NCBI GenBank assembly: GCA_904066235.2
Contig: CAJFCV020000001.1
Location: 7,502,001-7,566,000, forward strand
DNA length: 64,000 nt
Reading direction: 5' to 3'
DNA from: Bursaphelenchus xylophilus
Taxonomy: Eukaryota; Nematoda; Chromadorea; Rhabditida; Aphelenchoididae
Below, piece after piece: positions 32,667 through 44,983 of the stretch (position 1 is the first letter of the stretch; the number at the start of each line of letters is the position of its first letter). The position numbers and the translations under genes are program-made. A model generated the notes under the pieces. It did no database searches, was not told the origin of the DNA, and saw only the letters and a list, made by a program, of their open reading frames with translations.

Positions 32667-35600
32667 TTACCATTGAAATATTTTAACAAATTTGTTCCTG
32701 GGCCAGTTCCTTATCAGAAACTTGCGTCCCTCGTTGAATGCGATCAAGTAAATCCCAACAATGGGAGCGAACACCCAAACGTGGCTTGGCGGAACATGAA
32801 TATCCATAATGTACTGCATGGCTGGGGTGTAAACAAACACATTTAACAAAAGTATCTCGATAATGACAGCAAAAACGCTGACCAAGTTTGTGATTCCATG
32901 TTGGAAAAAAGATACTCTTCTGGTAGTACACATGTACAGATGAAACACTTGCGACATTACTAATGTCACTTGCCAGGCTGCTGCAGCTTGGCCCCGGATG
33001 AACATCTGCTGTTTCTCATCGAACACTAAGCCGTCAGAAGTTGTGAAGTTCTCGGCATCTGGCCTCCAGTGATGCTCAGAAGTGTAAAGAAGGTCGAAGA
33101 AACTAATGTTGTGATGCCTGACTATAGACAAGGAGGATGCACGCACTTACCAGTAAATACTCAGATACGCAAAGAAACATCCCATAGTAATAACACACCC
33201 CGAGAACCCGTAAGAGTACAGCAACAACTTGTTTGTGACCAACGAAGTTGACCGTGATCTGGGAGGGATCTTCATTATATCTCGCTCTGGAGATTCATAA
33301 GCCAGTGACACGGCCGGTGGCAACTCGCTTGCCAAATCAATGCTTAATATCTGGAACGTACTTTTTCTCATCTTGTACACCTACTTGAAGAGGTTCCAAT
33401 CCCAAGGGCATTCCAAGAACAAAGTTGATTATGATAGGGAATACTTCTGGCCATAAATGTGCTAGCTTTGGAGATAATATTACTTTCAATGTAATTATTT
33501 ACCGTATACGCAATGGACAGCCGTAGGTTGTCGAAGAGAAGACGTCCTTCTTCAATCCCCTTTACAATGCTTGCAAAGTTGTCATCAGTCAGGATAAGAT
33601 CGGCCATTTTCTGAGCAATATCACTTCCATTAACTCCCATGGCAATGCCCACATTTGCTTTTGCCAAGGCCGGGGCATCATTTACGCCCCCACCAGTCAC
33701 AGCGACAGTCTCGCCGCGTTCTTGGCATTCTTTCACTATCAGGAGCTTTTGTTCCGGAGTAGTTCTACAGGCAAGGTGGCAATCAGGGTATTCAAATTAC
33801 CTTGCAAATATAATGTACTTGTAAGACAGAAGCTGGTCCCATTGCGATTTATTCATGCTCGTTAGGTCCTCTCCCAGCACTACTGTCCAGTCTTCGGTGG
33901 CGTTTGCATCCACGCTTAATTTGACTTGTTGGCGCCCTCTTACCTCAATCTTAGATATATGAGTTTACGGATACTATTGACCTTACTTTGTCTGTGTGAG
34001 GGCCTATCAGCCCTATTTGGGAGGCTACTGCAGTTGCCGTTGTTGGATGGTCGCCAGTGATCATGAACACTTTTATTCCTGCCTCCTTACATTGTTGTAT
34101 AGCAGCACTTGTCTCGGGTCTGAAGATTTTATTAGTACAGATCCGCGTTTACCTTGGGGGATCCATCATTGCGCACATCCCCAGGAATACAAGCCCCTCG
34201 TCCGGAAACTCGGTCTTCTTGAATTTCAAATGAGACCTGTCTCTGAAATGCCTGTGGGCAAATGCAATAACTCTCCGTCCTTCATTTCCAAAATATTCCC
34301 AAGCTTCTTGACATCGTTGTCGAAAGTCATCGGTGATTTCGACCAATTCATTATCAATCAAAGTGTAAGTGGATCGACTGAGAATAACCTCCGGTGCCCC
34401 CTTCATCATCGTAATGTAGATCCAGTTGGATTGATCTGCTTCTTCCATTTCTTTTGTGTCAGCCGATTGCGGCTTGGCCATACAGCGGCAAACAACAAGT
34501 TGCCATCGACGGACCGAGTTGAAAGGGATCTCCAAAATTGTCTAAACACATTTCAGGGGATGACTCTACTTTTGTCGAAGAACTCTTACATGAAATCGTT
34601 GTCTGACACCTTCGACACTAGCAGTTTGCTGTACGTACCGTAACAAAGCGACGTCAGAAGGGCATCCGATGATGTCGTTTCGCTTTCTTCGTGCCCTCTT
34701 GTCCTTCTTCCGCTCTTCTTCCTCAAAATTGTACACATTATCGCTGATTTTTTCAGTACTTGGTTGGCTTTGCATGTCTTTTGTAGGTTCATGAACAGAT
34801 TCATTCCCTGACTGATCACTGAATTCGCACTACAGTGCCGATTACGTTCACTTACATTACAGTAAATCGTTTTGTCCTGACCGAATTTAATTTTTCTCGA
34901 TGGACCTTTTCCATTTCTCTTATACTGGACACCTTTCTGACCGATCTTCTAGAGCCAACCGAGGCCGAATTGCAGACGGACATTACAGATAACAGTTCTG
35001 GAAGAGTCGGCTCTAGTTTCTGTTTAGAGGTTATCTTCAACGCCTTGATATGAGGCTGTTTAATGTCGGCATGCACTGAAATGGAAGTGATGATTTTGCG
35101 TTTTCAGAAGGTACCTGAATAATGGCGACTGTTGTACCAGAGGTCGGTCAGAATCATTAAATTCTCCGTCAAAGTGCCAGTTTTGTCAGTAGCCACTACT
35201 GTCGTAGCACCGAGTTCATCAATGACGTCCAATTTTTTTATAAAAACGTTCTTTTTTGCCATTCTCCGCGCAATGATGGCCAATTGGGACATGACCATAG
35301 CAGGGAGACCTTGAGGAACATTGGCCACGATAATGATCAAAAAGCCCGTTACAAAATGGAAAAGAATATTCTCAAACCGGGCGACAACGATCCCAATCAA
35401 AAAGAAAATGACCCCCATGCTCAGTGCAATTATCGATATCAACTGGACGAACTTAGCGATCTCTTTCTGAAGAAGACTCTCGTTGATAACCACGTTCCCC
35501 TGGATGCTGGCAATGTTTCCTAAGAGAGTATAATGCCCAGTTCTGATTACACAGGCTATCGCATCTCCTTCGATGCAGTAGGACCCTTTGAAGGCAACAT

Positions 35601-36872
35601 TACGGGCATCGAACACACTTATGTGCCGAGCGGCAGCTTCATGGGTAAAGTCCAGGGGTTGAGGTTCTCCTGAAGTATCAGATTTTAACCAAATAAATCA
35701 CACAAGGAAACTTCTCAGTAAATTCAAGTGTATTGCCAACATAGTATAAGGATGGTGACATACGCATTAAATCGGGTGTCGTTGTCTGTTAGGCCTAGAC
35801 AAGAAATGCGCAATTCTTGTCTGAGCAGAGAAAAAAAGAAAAAAATCTCCAAAGGGAGAGAGCAGAAATTTACGCAATACTGCGCAACGTTCCGCAATTT
35901 GAGACAAGAATTGCGCATTTCGTGTCTAGAGGCCTAACAGACAAGAAATTGCGGGTTCTGGCCACGACACCCCGAATTATTTTTTTCTTAATTTTTTGGT
36001 TTTGGGGTTACTATAAGTAAATGTGATAACTTACAATATTTTTTGAACTAAAGGTTCTTTCGCACGGAGTTATGTTGGCAAAATGTTTGAATTAACTGAG
36101 AACTCTCTTACATTGCCTCGATTTGTACCTGTAATCGCAGACATTTCTAATTTAAGACCGAAAGATTGAAGTATTCTGGCATCGGCGGGGACTCTTTGGC
36201 CTGCCCTGATGTTGATTATATCTCCCACCACCAGTTCTTCTGCCGGCACTTGTCTTTCCTCGCAATCTCTGATCACAAATGAATTCTGGGGAAGAATAGA
36301 TTTGAAGTCGCTGACAACCTGGACAAAGAGATGTAAGTATAGAGTTGTCTGACATCGTATGTTCACCTACTCTCATAGCCTTCTTCTCTTGCAAGAATGA
36401 CATTATGCTCATACACACGACTATGCACATCAAAATCAATGCACAATAAAGATTTAAGGGTTCCTCATTGTTATGATAGAGATGAATGAAATAAGTTATA
36501 ATGCTCAGAACGGCCGCTCCCATTAGAAGGATCCAAAATTTGTACAGGAACTGCTTGGCAAACAATTGCAGATTACTAATGTCTTTTGGGGGCTTGATCA
36601 CATTTTTACCGCCATCTCTGAGTCTTTTTCTAAACCACTTGAGCGTCTAATAGAAATAAAACGTACCTGGCTTCCGTAGAGCTAAGTCCGTCACTGTTTT
36701 CAGGGCATTCCTGATCAATGTAAGAGTCTGGATAAACATCCCGGAGTTCGTCGAGAGTGAGATGATGCTCTACAAAAGTGTTGGCCACATCTTGACGACG
36801 ATGTTCTGGGGATTCCACGGATTCAGAGACTTTTGGTTTCCTCAGAAGACGCCTTATCCACCGATGAAGCAT
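32667..36872 (-). CDS. Divergent Na+/K+-ATPase-type (P2C) alpha subunit
   Basis: A P-type ATPase of the Na,K/H,K alpha class in overall layout. It starts [15 protein letters not shown] at 36872, then [16 protein letters not shown]1-M2 follow ([20 protein letters not shown]). The A-domain has [20 protein letters not shown]. The phosphorylation motif [15 protein letters not shown] is intact, as are [20 protein letters not shown] and MDPPR. Spliced M5-M6 reads [18 protein letters not shown] then [18 protein letters not shown]. It ends [13 protein letters not shown]. Departures from the family: TGGGVNDAP for TGDGVND; VPQGL for VPEGL in M4; IDLASE for IDLGTD in M6. It may be a nematode CATP-type relative with altered transport. 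Intact splicing argues against a pseudogene. Confidence 0.87.
35784..35944. repeat. Short foldback repeat in ATPase intron
   Basis: GTCTGTTAGGCCTAGACAAG with AAATGCGCAATTCTTGTC on the left is inverted at 35895-35944, with AATTGCGCATTTCGTGTC and GGCCTAACAGAC. About 160 bp, wholly intronic. The TSD is unclear because the ends are themselves palindromic. Confidence 0.65.
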
Positions 36873-37031
36873 AATATAAAAATTTTAACGGGTTTTACTG
36901 GATGCTCAACTTTTATTTTTAAGGTCAAAAACCGAGAGCGACCGCCATTTTTTGTGTAAACTGTGAGCGGAATTACCTGTTTTCATGCCTCCTGCGGTCT
37001 TTATTTACTTCTGATACGTATACATTACTTA

Positions 37032-38280
37032 CAGGGTGCGCCAATAAAATCTGGACTAATATTTTTGCTTGCCCTGCGGGCTGAAACAGTACGAGAACAA
37101 AGTGGGCGATTGTGTACACGTGTAATACGTCCAAGAAGCTATCTTTAAAGTTTCAGACAAAATAATCGTCTACGGGACTTGTTTTGCCATTATAAGTGCT
37201 TACAACTAAAGCGCCTGAAACACGGACCCCAAATTGGTCAAAAAATGGTTGCGCTATCTTTACCGTTTTATGCTATGGGCTAAAATTTATTTTTTCTGAT
37301 AGAGCCCTGGTCGGTTTTTATACACTGAAATTGATCTTGCCTCATTATGACAATTAGGCTTTTTACAGCTCGCCAAAGTTGGTTTAAAAACGGGCCCTTT
37401 TTCGCGAAAACTTCCGTTAAATCAATGATTTTTATGTAGAAGTTTCCCTGTGTGATTCCAAACATGTTAAGCACCAGAACTACTTTTGTAAGGATAACCA
37501 GAGTCTGCCTAGTCGCCTTTCAAAGAGGATTTTTCTATCTGGTGCCTCTGGTGATGAAATAGTGACCGTAGTGGCATAATTTACTAAATGCTCGCTATTC
37601 GAGTGACCTTGGACTAGATATTTCTAAAAGTGATTTGGCTACATTAGCATGTATCCAGTATACAACGCTATGTTGATTTTTACGCTTAAGGCCTTTCCAA
37701 CTGGTTACAAACTGCCAAAACGTTTCAAGTCCCGAATGACCGTGCCTTGAATTCCCCCCACGAACTTTTATTTATGCAGAAACTGTCCCCTTGTATGTGC
37801 GGATTTTCTTTTACACTATAACAATTGTCTATGTATACACTCTGTAATCACGGAATTTTGGAGCAAGACGGGCTATAACCTGGCGTTGAGATCCTTAAAA
37901 ACATAAAAATCCAAATTTTTGGGCCTTTTTTTGTTTCCGCCACCAACGCCGCCAGATCGGCCGCCAACCATGATTCCGTTTGCTGTTACGAAGCTAACAG
38001 CACGTACTTTATATACAATAAATTTGAAGAACGTCAGTCCCCCCTAGCAGAAATAATGGAGGAATTAATATCCCAGTCATCATCTGGAAAAAAAATTTCT
38101 GCACCTCCAAAAACTTTTGATTATTTTTTCGCTCTTGCAATAGGCACCGACCTGGGCATTATCGTTGCTTTACAGCACGGTTGTTACCCTTTCTAAAAGT
38201 GCTAAAAGTTTCCATTCGTAGGCCGTCTGAAAAAGGCTACATGGAATTTAGTTTAGTCCAGATTTTATTGGCGCACCCTG
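37032..38280. mobile_element. Mariner-like element between two divergent genes
   Basis: Termini CAGGGTGCGCCAATAAAATC and its exact inverse, with TA at 37030-37031 and 38281-38282. Terminal repeats are about 28 bp and the interior is not palindromic, unlike most elements here. At 1.25 kb it is the size of a mariner, but I see no DD(D/E) transposase frame. It fills the space between the ATPase start (36872) and the K+ channel start (38392), which are divergent. Confidence 0.78.
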
Positions 38281-38391
38281 TATATTCTACTAAATATTTT
38301 ATCCGTCTGACACAAAGGGGATGATAATTGAGTTAAATGAGAAGGGAATCGGCCAGAATGAGGCAGGCTTTCTGTCTTGATCAGTCTATTC

Positions 38392-40038
38392 ATGTCCTCG
38401 GCTGCTTCCTTCGCTCCTTTAATTGTCCCTCACTCAGAATGCAAGAATACAGTAAGTATACCATTCTCTGAGACGATGATCAAACATTTTAGCTACCAAA
38501 AAAGGTGCCGACAAAGAAGAGTGGACTTCAATTTGTAAAGATGGCTCTCCCACACGTTGGTTTGTACTCTCTGATATTCGGATACCTAATGCTGGGAGCT
38601 TGGGCATTTAAAATGTTCGAGTTCGATGCGGAAAGAGAGCATATGCGGGAAAAATTGAAGAAAATAGAAACAGTCTACAGTACCATCGATAAAACAATGA
38701 ACAAAATGTGCATTGAGATCGATTCGGCACGGCTTTATAACTCTTTGTCAAGGTAAACCGATCTCCCAATGTAATATAACAGTAAAGATTGTCATCGTAT
38801 ATGGAAGGGAAGCCTTTCAAACTAAACCCGCACAAAATAGCCGATGTTGACGATGTCCTCCCTTCTAAATGGGATACCCTGTCTTCCATTTTGTATGCCC
38901 TCTCAATACTGGTGAGATGAAATTTATTTCCGCGATGATTAACATTTTAATTACAATCGGACTCGATTATCGGAGTAATTATTTCGAAAATTCGATCTCT
39001 CATTTTAAGACGACCACCGGCTACGGATACGTGAATCCAACTACAGTTGTGGGGAAGATTTTCTCAATGGGATACGGATTTATTGGGATCCCATTGATGT
39101 TCTTGGCGGCCGTAGATATCGGCCGGTTTTTGTCTCACGTGGTCCTCAAAGTATACAACCAATTTCAGGTAGGAGGCGTTGTCAGGTCTTTATAGAAATT
39201 TCCAGACCAATCTTAGATTTACCTGGTGCTGTCCGAAGAAGAATGACGTCATTTCCCAAGTCGAGACTAAGGCCCGGAAGGTTTTAACTCCAATCAAACG
39301 AAAATCCTTCAGCAGGAAATCATTCAGGAAAAAGAATTCAAAAAAGGACGAGAGGAGTAACAAGAAACGACTTCCGTTGTCAGTTAACGCCTCCATCTTA
39401 CTTCTTTTCTGCATGTTCGGAGGCCTCGTTTATATTGCCGCTGGCGGAAATCAGAAAACTTTCTTTGGAGCTTTTTTTGTCACCTTTAATTTGGTGGCCA
39501 ATCTGACAATGGCGGAGATGCCGACGGATATCTCCAAGGCATTGACCGTCCTTTACATTACAATCTTCGTTACATTCGGTATGAGAAGGGGTTCTCTGAC
39601 CCTATTTTAGGATTGGCCGTTCTATCAATGTGCGCCGAATTGGCGGCCGGTGAACTAAAATGGATATTCTTGAAGATACATTACTTCGGGCGGAAAATAA
39701 ACTGGAAAAGAAAACAGAAGGACCCGAAGGAAGAGCAGATCGATATCGAAGTGACGGAATTGCTGAACATAATTAATCAGATTAAGTCCAAGTACCCCGA
39801 AAAGCGGGAAATAACATCTGTCGACCTTCTCAAATACGTCCAGGAATTAAACGGAGGGACTCAAAGTATTACATTTAACATGTTCATGAAGCAGCATCGC
39901 CGGGATACGATCGCTTTCATGCCTCAGAGTATAGAAGCTCTAAAATTTGCAGACGAAATGGACTTCGATGACCAATCGGGGAAGGAAGAGCTCGAGACTG
40001 AGGAGACTGACAACCTAACTCTCCGCTTCTCAACATAA
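38392..40038 (+). CDS. Two-pore-domain (K2P/TWK) potassium channel subunit
   Basis: Start chosen at ATG 38392 (MSSAASFAPLIV), which is in frame across the intron beginning at 38452. M1 is LYSLIFGYLMLGAWAFKMF, followed by the long extracellular helical cap (FDAEREHMREKLKKIETVYS). The first pore, spliced at about 38910, reads SILYALSILTTTGYGYVNPT, a normal TxGYG filter. M2 follows (FSMGYGFIGIPLMFLAAVDI), then a basic cytosolic loop and M3 (ILLLFCMFGGLVYIAAGG). The second pore reads GAFFVTFNLVANLTMAEMPT and has no GxG filter. M4 is VLYITIFVTFGLAVLSMCAE. The C-terminal tail is charged, ending NLTLRFST. Layout is typical of nematode TWK channels. Confidence 0.88.
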
Positions 40039-40066
40039 TTGTGACAGCTTTATTACGTAATCTTTG

Positions 40067-43000
40067 TCACAAATAAAGTACCCGAGTGTTTTTTTCAATG
40101 GAATCTGTGAGCATTTGCTGTTTTAAAACTTCCTTGACATCAGATAAAGCCAAGTCTGCGTGAAATCGGACGACATCATCCGAATCTGTTGCTCTAGTTT
40201 GTTTCAAAACTTGAATCAGCTTTGTATTTGCCTCTTTGTTACTCTATAACAAATCAAAATTAAAAAGAATACGTTACCCGAAGTAAAGAAGAGGTTTCTT
40301 GCGCACTGAGCATCGTCCTGAGCAGAAAAACACTGGCTCGTCGAAGCAGTTTGTCTCTTTTTGATAACAGTAATTCGTTACATATATAAAGTAACTACAA
40401 ACCAGTGGGTCAAACAAACCAATATTACCTCAAAGAAATTCTTCCACAAAAATTTTCCTTTGGAGACTTGAATAAGATTGGAAAACGCACTCAGCGATGA
40501 AGAGACCACAATGTCACTATGATGATTTAACATGGCTGTAAACACCGTATTCAGCTGACCATAATAGACTACAGAAATCTCCCCCAACTCCAATAAAATC
40601 CTTGAAATCGCTTCGCCCAATTGGATCTGATTTCGATTACAAATGTCGCAATCTATTATAAATAAACATTGCATTTTACAAAGCGCACTCACTCTTGCTG
40701 TCATTGTCTTCACAAGAGCATTCCCAATTCAGAAATAAGAATATCATTTTACCCAGAAATTCTGAATGTTTCCAAAGAACCAGATGCGAAAGGGAGTTGA
40801 TTGCTGACAGATACACATAAGAGTCCGGGTGGTGAATATTATCTGGAAACATGGAGTTTAAGAAAATGCACACCATTGCTTTAAAATTGTGAAAGCCTCA
40901 CAAAATAAAACATTAAAGAGTCTGGGACAATCGTCAACTAGACAAGAGTCCCGTCTTCTGATCAGACCAGTCATCTTGATGACAGCACCACCTCTCTCCG
41001 CGATCTCCACACTCCCATCTTCTTCATCCTCAAATCCATTCTGCATAATTTGCATTAATCTATCATAATCCGAATCCGATGCAGTAAGCTTGTCGGACGA
41101 AGTTTTAATTAAATCCTTCCCAAGCAATTTCAAAAAGTTTGAAATGTTGAGTTTTAAATTTCTGTAGTCCTCGTCAATTATACTTTCATTTACAGACAAA
41201 GTGTTATGCAATTTCAAGAGGATGTCTCCACACTCCTCATACAATCCATGGACCTGTAATTATATTGTTTTCCCCAACAAATCAATCACCTTTTCCGATT
41301 CGCCTTGTCCATATAACCCACCAAGAAGACCGAGGCTGAGATGTGTTGTTCTTAGCAAATCTGGCGCATTAAAGAGCAACCTAATATCCAAGCCTTTTTG
41401 CTTCAGGCTGAATTCTATGATCTGTTGGTCAACTCTTCTAAAATTTTCCTAAAAATTGTTGTACAGCAACTAAAATAACGGTACCTTTACTACCCCGAGT
41501 AAGGCAAGGATAACGTCTTCATCTTCAAAAGAGTCGTCTTTGTCCATTAACCATTCACCGAGAAGGCCCATCAGATGTAACACTGACCATGTATAACTCT
41601 CTTCACCATTTATATCCACTTCTTGTAAGTCTCGGACAAAGCTTTCTTCATCAAATCCCTCGTTCCATAAAACCATAGTTTTCACCAACAAATTCGCCAT
41701 AATTCCTCGAGACTTTTCAAGTTTTCCCATCAATTTGGCAAGAGAATTAAAGAAAATTTCGTTAATAATCTCTGGACCCGGCTTCGAATTAAGAGAAATA
41801 ATTCCGAAATGGTCGACATCTTCTTCATTCGACACGTCAGGAAGATTTCTTGCTCGATGGAGCAAAGAAAAAGTCTCCAGAAGAAGTCGCGCCTGAATAT
41901 TTGAGTAAACAACGATCCTATTTTACCTTTTCCTCATTCTTTTCGGAACCATCCAACAAGTGTAATATCAACGAGACTATATTTTTCTCATCACGACAAC
42001 CATTTATATAGATAAGAATTGCCAAAAGCTAATAAAATAATCATAAAGCGTCCAAAACTTACCTTTTTTATCCGATGATTATACTCGCTACAGTAACCCG
42101 CCCTTGTCGGTGCGAGCCAGGACTGGGCCAGAAACAGGGAGTTAACAAAATGTTGAACCCATTCCTCGTCCCCAAACTCCCTCACCCACAAAACATCGGC
42201 AGGAAAGAATATTCGGTCCAGTATCTGCGCGGAGACCGCTTTTTGATAATTTCTGGATTTTTTCGATTTTTCAATAATCGAAGATAACAGAAATCCATAA
42301 TGTTCTGGCTCATTTTGACTCTAAATAATAACAAAATATCATCCCAACCAAAGCGTCCAAATCTTACCAGAACAAGAAGCCGTAACTCAGCCATGACAGA
42401 TCTAGATTGTCTGGATGTGACCTTTAAAATAAGGGCGGCCAAGGCATCACAAGGTGATTGCTGTTGCCAGAACTTCTCACCGCCTAAAAAACTAACCTCA
42501 ATAATTTGATCAAATCTCACCGAAATTGTCAACACAATTCAACAAAGTTCGGAGCCCGTTCTTTTCCACTATATATCCATTTAACCTCTGTTCCAACCTT
42601 ACCTAAAATACAGGTTGCGGCAATTTTTCGGCCGGATTTGGATAGGCCATACACACACGGGTTTGATCGTTTTTGTTTGGCGTATGTGAAAATAGGAAAA
42701 AATGACAGCTTTTTGCGAATTTTGGCATGAAAATTTTCATACCTGTTTTTGCCGTAACGCGTTATAACGTTTCCACAGAAAATCATCCTTTTCCGCATAT
42801 AACTGGCCAGGATATAGCCACAAAGTGTTTTTTCTATGTGACCATTCTCGTACTTTCTCGGCCACAAAAAGAATATCTCGGCCGGAAATAAGCATGGCTG
42901 CAAACCGGGCCAGCCCGGCCCGGCCCGGGCCGCAGGCCCGGGCTTAAATCTCCAAGCCCGGCCCGGGCCCGGGCTTGGAAAATTTGGAAAGCCCGGCCCG

Positions 43001-44393
43001 GTTCGGCCCGGAAAATTTTATACTAGGTTGGAAAGAAAGAAACCGGGAAATGAAAAGAAAATTATGGCAAATTTTCGCAAGATGTAAAGAAAAATTTAGC
43101 AAAACCTAGGTACATAAGGTCACTGTACGTTCGCTATCAGCATTGTGTTCGAAAAAATGAAAAATCCTATCGTAAAAGCTTATTTTTTCCTTTTTTCCGG
43201 GCAAAACTCAAATTTCAAAAAAACCGGGCCGGCCCGGGCCTGAAAATCGAAGCCCGGAGTCGGGCCGAGAAATTAGTCGGCCCGGCCCGGGCCGGAAAAT
43301 TTTGCAAAGCCCGGCCCGGAGCCATGCCTAGCCGGAAAGGCAAAACTTTCCGGAATTCAAATTAAAGAAAATCTGGGCGTCGGACTTGGGGTCCCTTGTC
43401 AATTATGGCAACTAGAGTTTTCTGTTTGTTGTTGATTTTTCGGTAGTATAATAAACAGGTATAACATGTTTGGTATCAAACAAAACGCAAGATTCTGAGG
43501 ATTCGGACAAAAAATTGCCGCACCTTGTGTGCGCGCGTAATGTTAAAATATTTCACGTACAAAAAACCACTCGAACTCTGAATTTCTTTCCCGTTCTCTC
43601 AAAAGACAGATCATTGTCTCCATAACTTTGTTTTTCGGAAAGTATTTCTCCAGGAAATCTGAACCTGATTTGAAGAACTCGGCTTTCGGGTGTGTCTCCT
43701 TCAACTAAATGAATAAAAATTAACCAAAGAAATGTGAGACCTGCCGTTTCCACAGCCAATAATAATTGAGGCATCAAATAAGTCGACATCTCCACCGCTA
43801 AAACGTTTGTTTTTGCCATAAAGGCAACAGTTTCCAGATATAGCAACAACTAAAAATACTTCATAATAAGAAACAATTACCTTTTTGATCTTCACATCAC
43901 GTTCATGATTTGATTGCCAAAGATTGAAAACCCATGGGAGTTTTAATTTGAACATACCTAAAATAATAGAAACCAATGGAAAAACTAACCTTGGCTCAAT
44001 ATTGTATTCAAACATGAAAAGGAGAAAAAAAATAAGGCCTCCTTAACAATCGCTTGCTGTTGAACTGGGATTACCTCTTCTGACGTCAAATGTAATAAAT
44101 GTGAAGCATACTGAAATAAATATTGTAGTAAAATATCTACTTACATGTTTCAGTAGTATTGATAACATAATTTCAAAGTTATCAAATACAGAATCCGAAC
44201 ACTGGGAATTGTATTCATGCAAGGCGTCCTCATCGTGCAAGCTTGCAAGTGCATTACCTAATGCCTTCTTTACAAGTCCATCAACTGTATAAAGCTGGTC
44301 TTCTTAAAATTATTGTAAAAATTTTAAATCTTGCTTACTTTGTTCATTCTGAAATCTCAACAGAATATTTAGACAATCCAACAAGTTCTCCAT
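40067..44393 (-). CDS. TANGO6: TANGO6, HEAT-type transport and Golgi organisation protein
   Basis: An alpha-helical repeat protein of the TANGO6 (yeast Rtp1) family; Rtp1 is linked to RNA polymerase assembly or import, and TANGO6 to Golgi organisation. It starts MENLLDCLNILLRFQNEQ at 44393 and continues LVKKALGNALASLHDED. Identity rests on the C-terminal RTP1 domains: DNIHHPDSYVYLSAINSLSH, QIQLGEAISRILLELGEISV, DIVVSSSLSAFSNLIQVS, RRASVFLLRTMLSAQETSSL and SDDVVRFHADLALSDVKEVL, collinear with the human protein. It ends RVLYL at TGA 40067-40069, 28 bp from the convergent K+ channel stop. One intron (about 42540-43545) is filled with transposable elements; the others are short. Confidence 0.83.
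42610..43398. mobile_element. Degenerate family-B element in TANGO6 intron
   Basis: The right end reads GCGTCGGACTTGGGGTCCCTTG followed by TCA, close to the family-B terminus. Upstream stretches (TTCGGCCGG, ACTTTCCGGAATTC) resemble the interior of family B. The left end is unclear. It has been split by the hAT-like insertion at 42889-43330. Confidence 0.45.
42889..43330. mobile_element. hAT-like GGCCCGG foldback element in TANGO6 intron
   Basis: Perfect 8-bp direct repeats, gccggaaa, at 42881-42888 and 43331-43338. Ends TAAGCATGGCT and the inverse of AGCCATGCCTA. The arms are GGCCCGGGCC runs and the centre is AT-rich. Removing the element rejoins the family-B-like host sequence with one gccggaaa. 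It belongs to the same general type as 25129-25622, with a different terminus. Confidence 0.82.
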
Positions 44394-44612
44394 CTTGAAA
44401 ATCGAGATTATACAAAAAAAAAATTGGAGTAAAATAAAGAAAACGTTTTATACGATCAAACGTATTCGGGTAAAACTTTTGGCGTTGTGCAGAAGCACGC
44501 CAACTTATTTTCTATTGCAAAACGTCAAAAAAAGATGAGTACGGAAAGGTCCGCTGCGGAAAGGTCCGCTAAAAAAAAAAAAGAGGAGGGCGGGGGGGAA
44601 GGGTGGGGGGAG
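44394..44612. other. TANGO6 upstream region
   Basis: Contains an A-tract and a G-rich stretch (about 44583-44613). AAGGTCCGCT occurs twice in tandem at about 44547-44570. A promoter for TANGO6 is expected here but no motif stands out. Confidence 0.4.
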
Positions 44613-44983
44613 GTTTTCGATGGCGCTGATTTCGAAAATCATATCAGTTTTTTCTGAATTTTACAATTTTGCTTAAGCAGTAGTGTCATTTTCGCTGTAA
44701 AGACGAAAAAAGCGTCATAAGCTTTCTTACAATATCATACAAGTTTGACCAAGTTTTTACCAATTAAAACATTTCTTTTAAAGAATTGAGGAAGATAGGC
44801 AAGAATTCAGAAGAAATTGATACAATTTTCAAAATCAGCACCACCGAAAATCCCGAAATCCATTACTCAAAAAATTTTTTTTTTTTAAATTAGTAATTAA
44901 CACTACTGCTTAAGCAAAATTGTAAAATTCAGAAAAAATGGATACGATATTCGAAATCAGCGCCATCGAAAACCCCACCAGAA
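44613..44983. repeat. Foldback repeat
   Basis: GTTTTCGATGGCGCTGATTT at the left is inverted at the right end (44945-44983). Inside it, ACAATTTTGCTTAAGCAGTA is matched by its inverse at about 44900-44930. A third partial copy of the CAAAATCAGCACCACCG motif lies near 44830. Flanking duplication not found. Confidence 0.6.

Noticed and set aside
32667..36872. Calling the ATPase a pseudogene because of lost motif residues
   Set aside because: All exons join in frame with conserved splice sites and the phosphorylation motif is intact, so a diverged functional gene is more likely.
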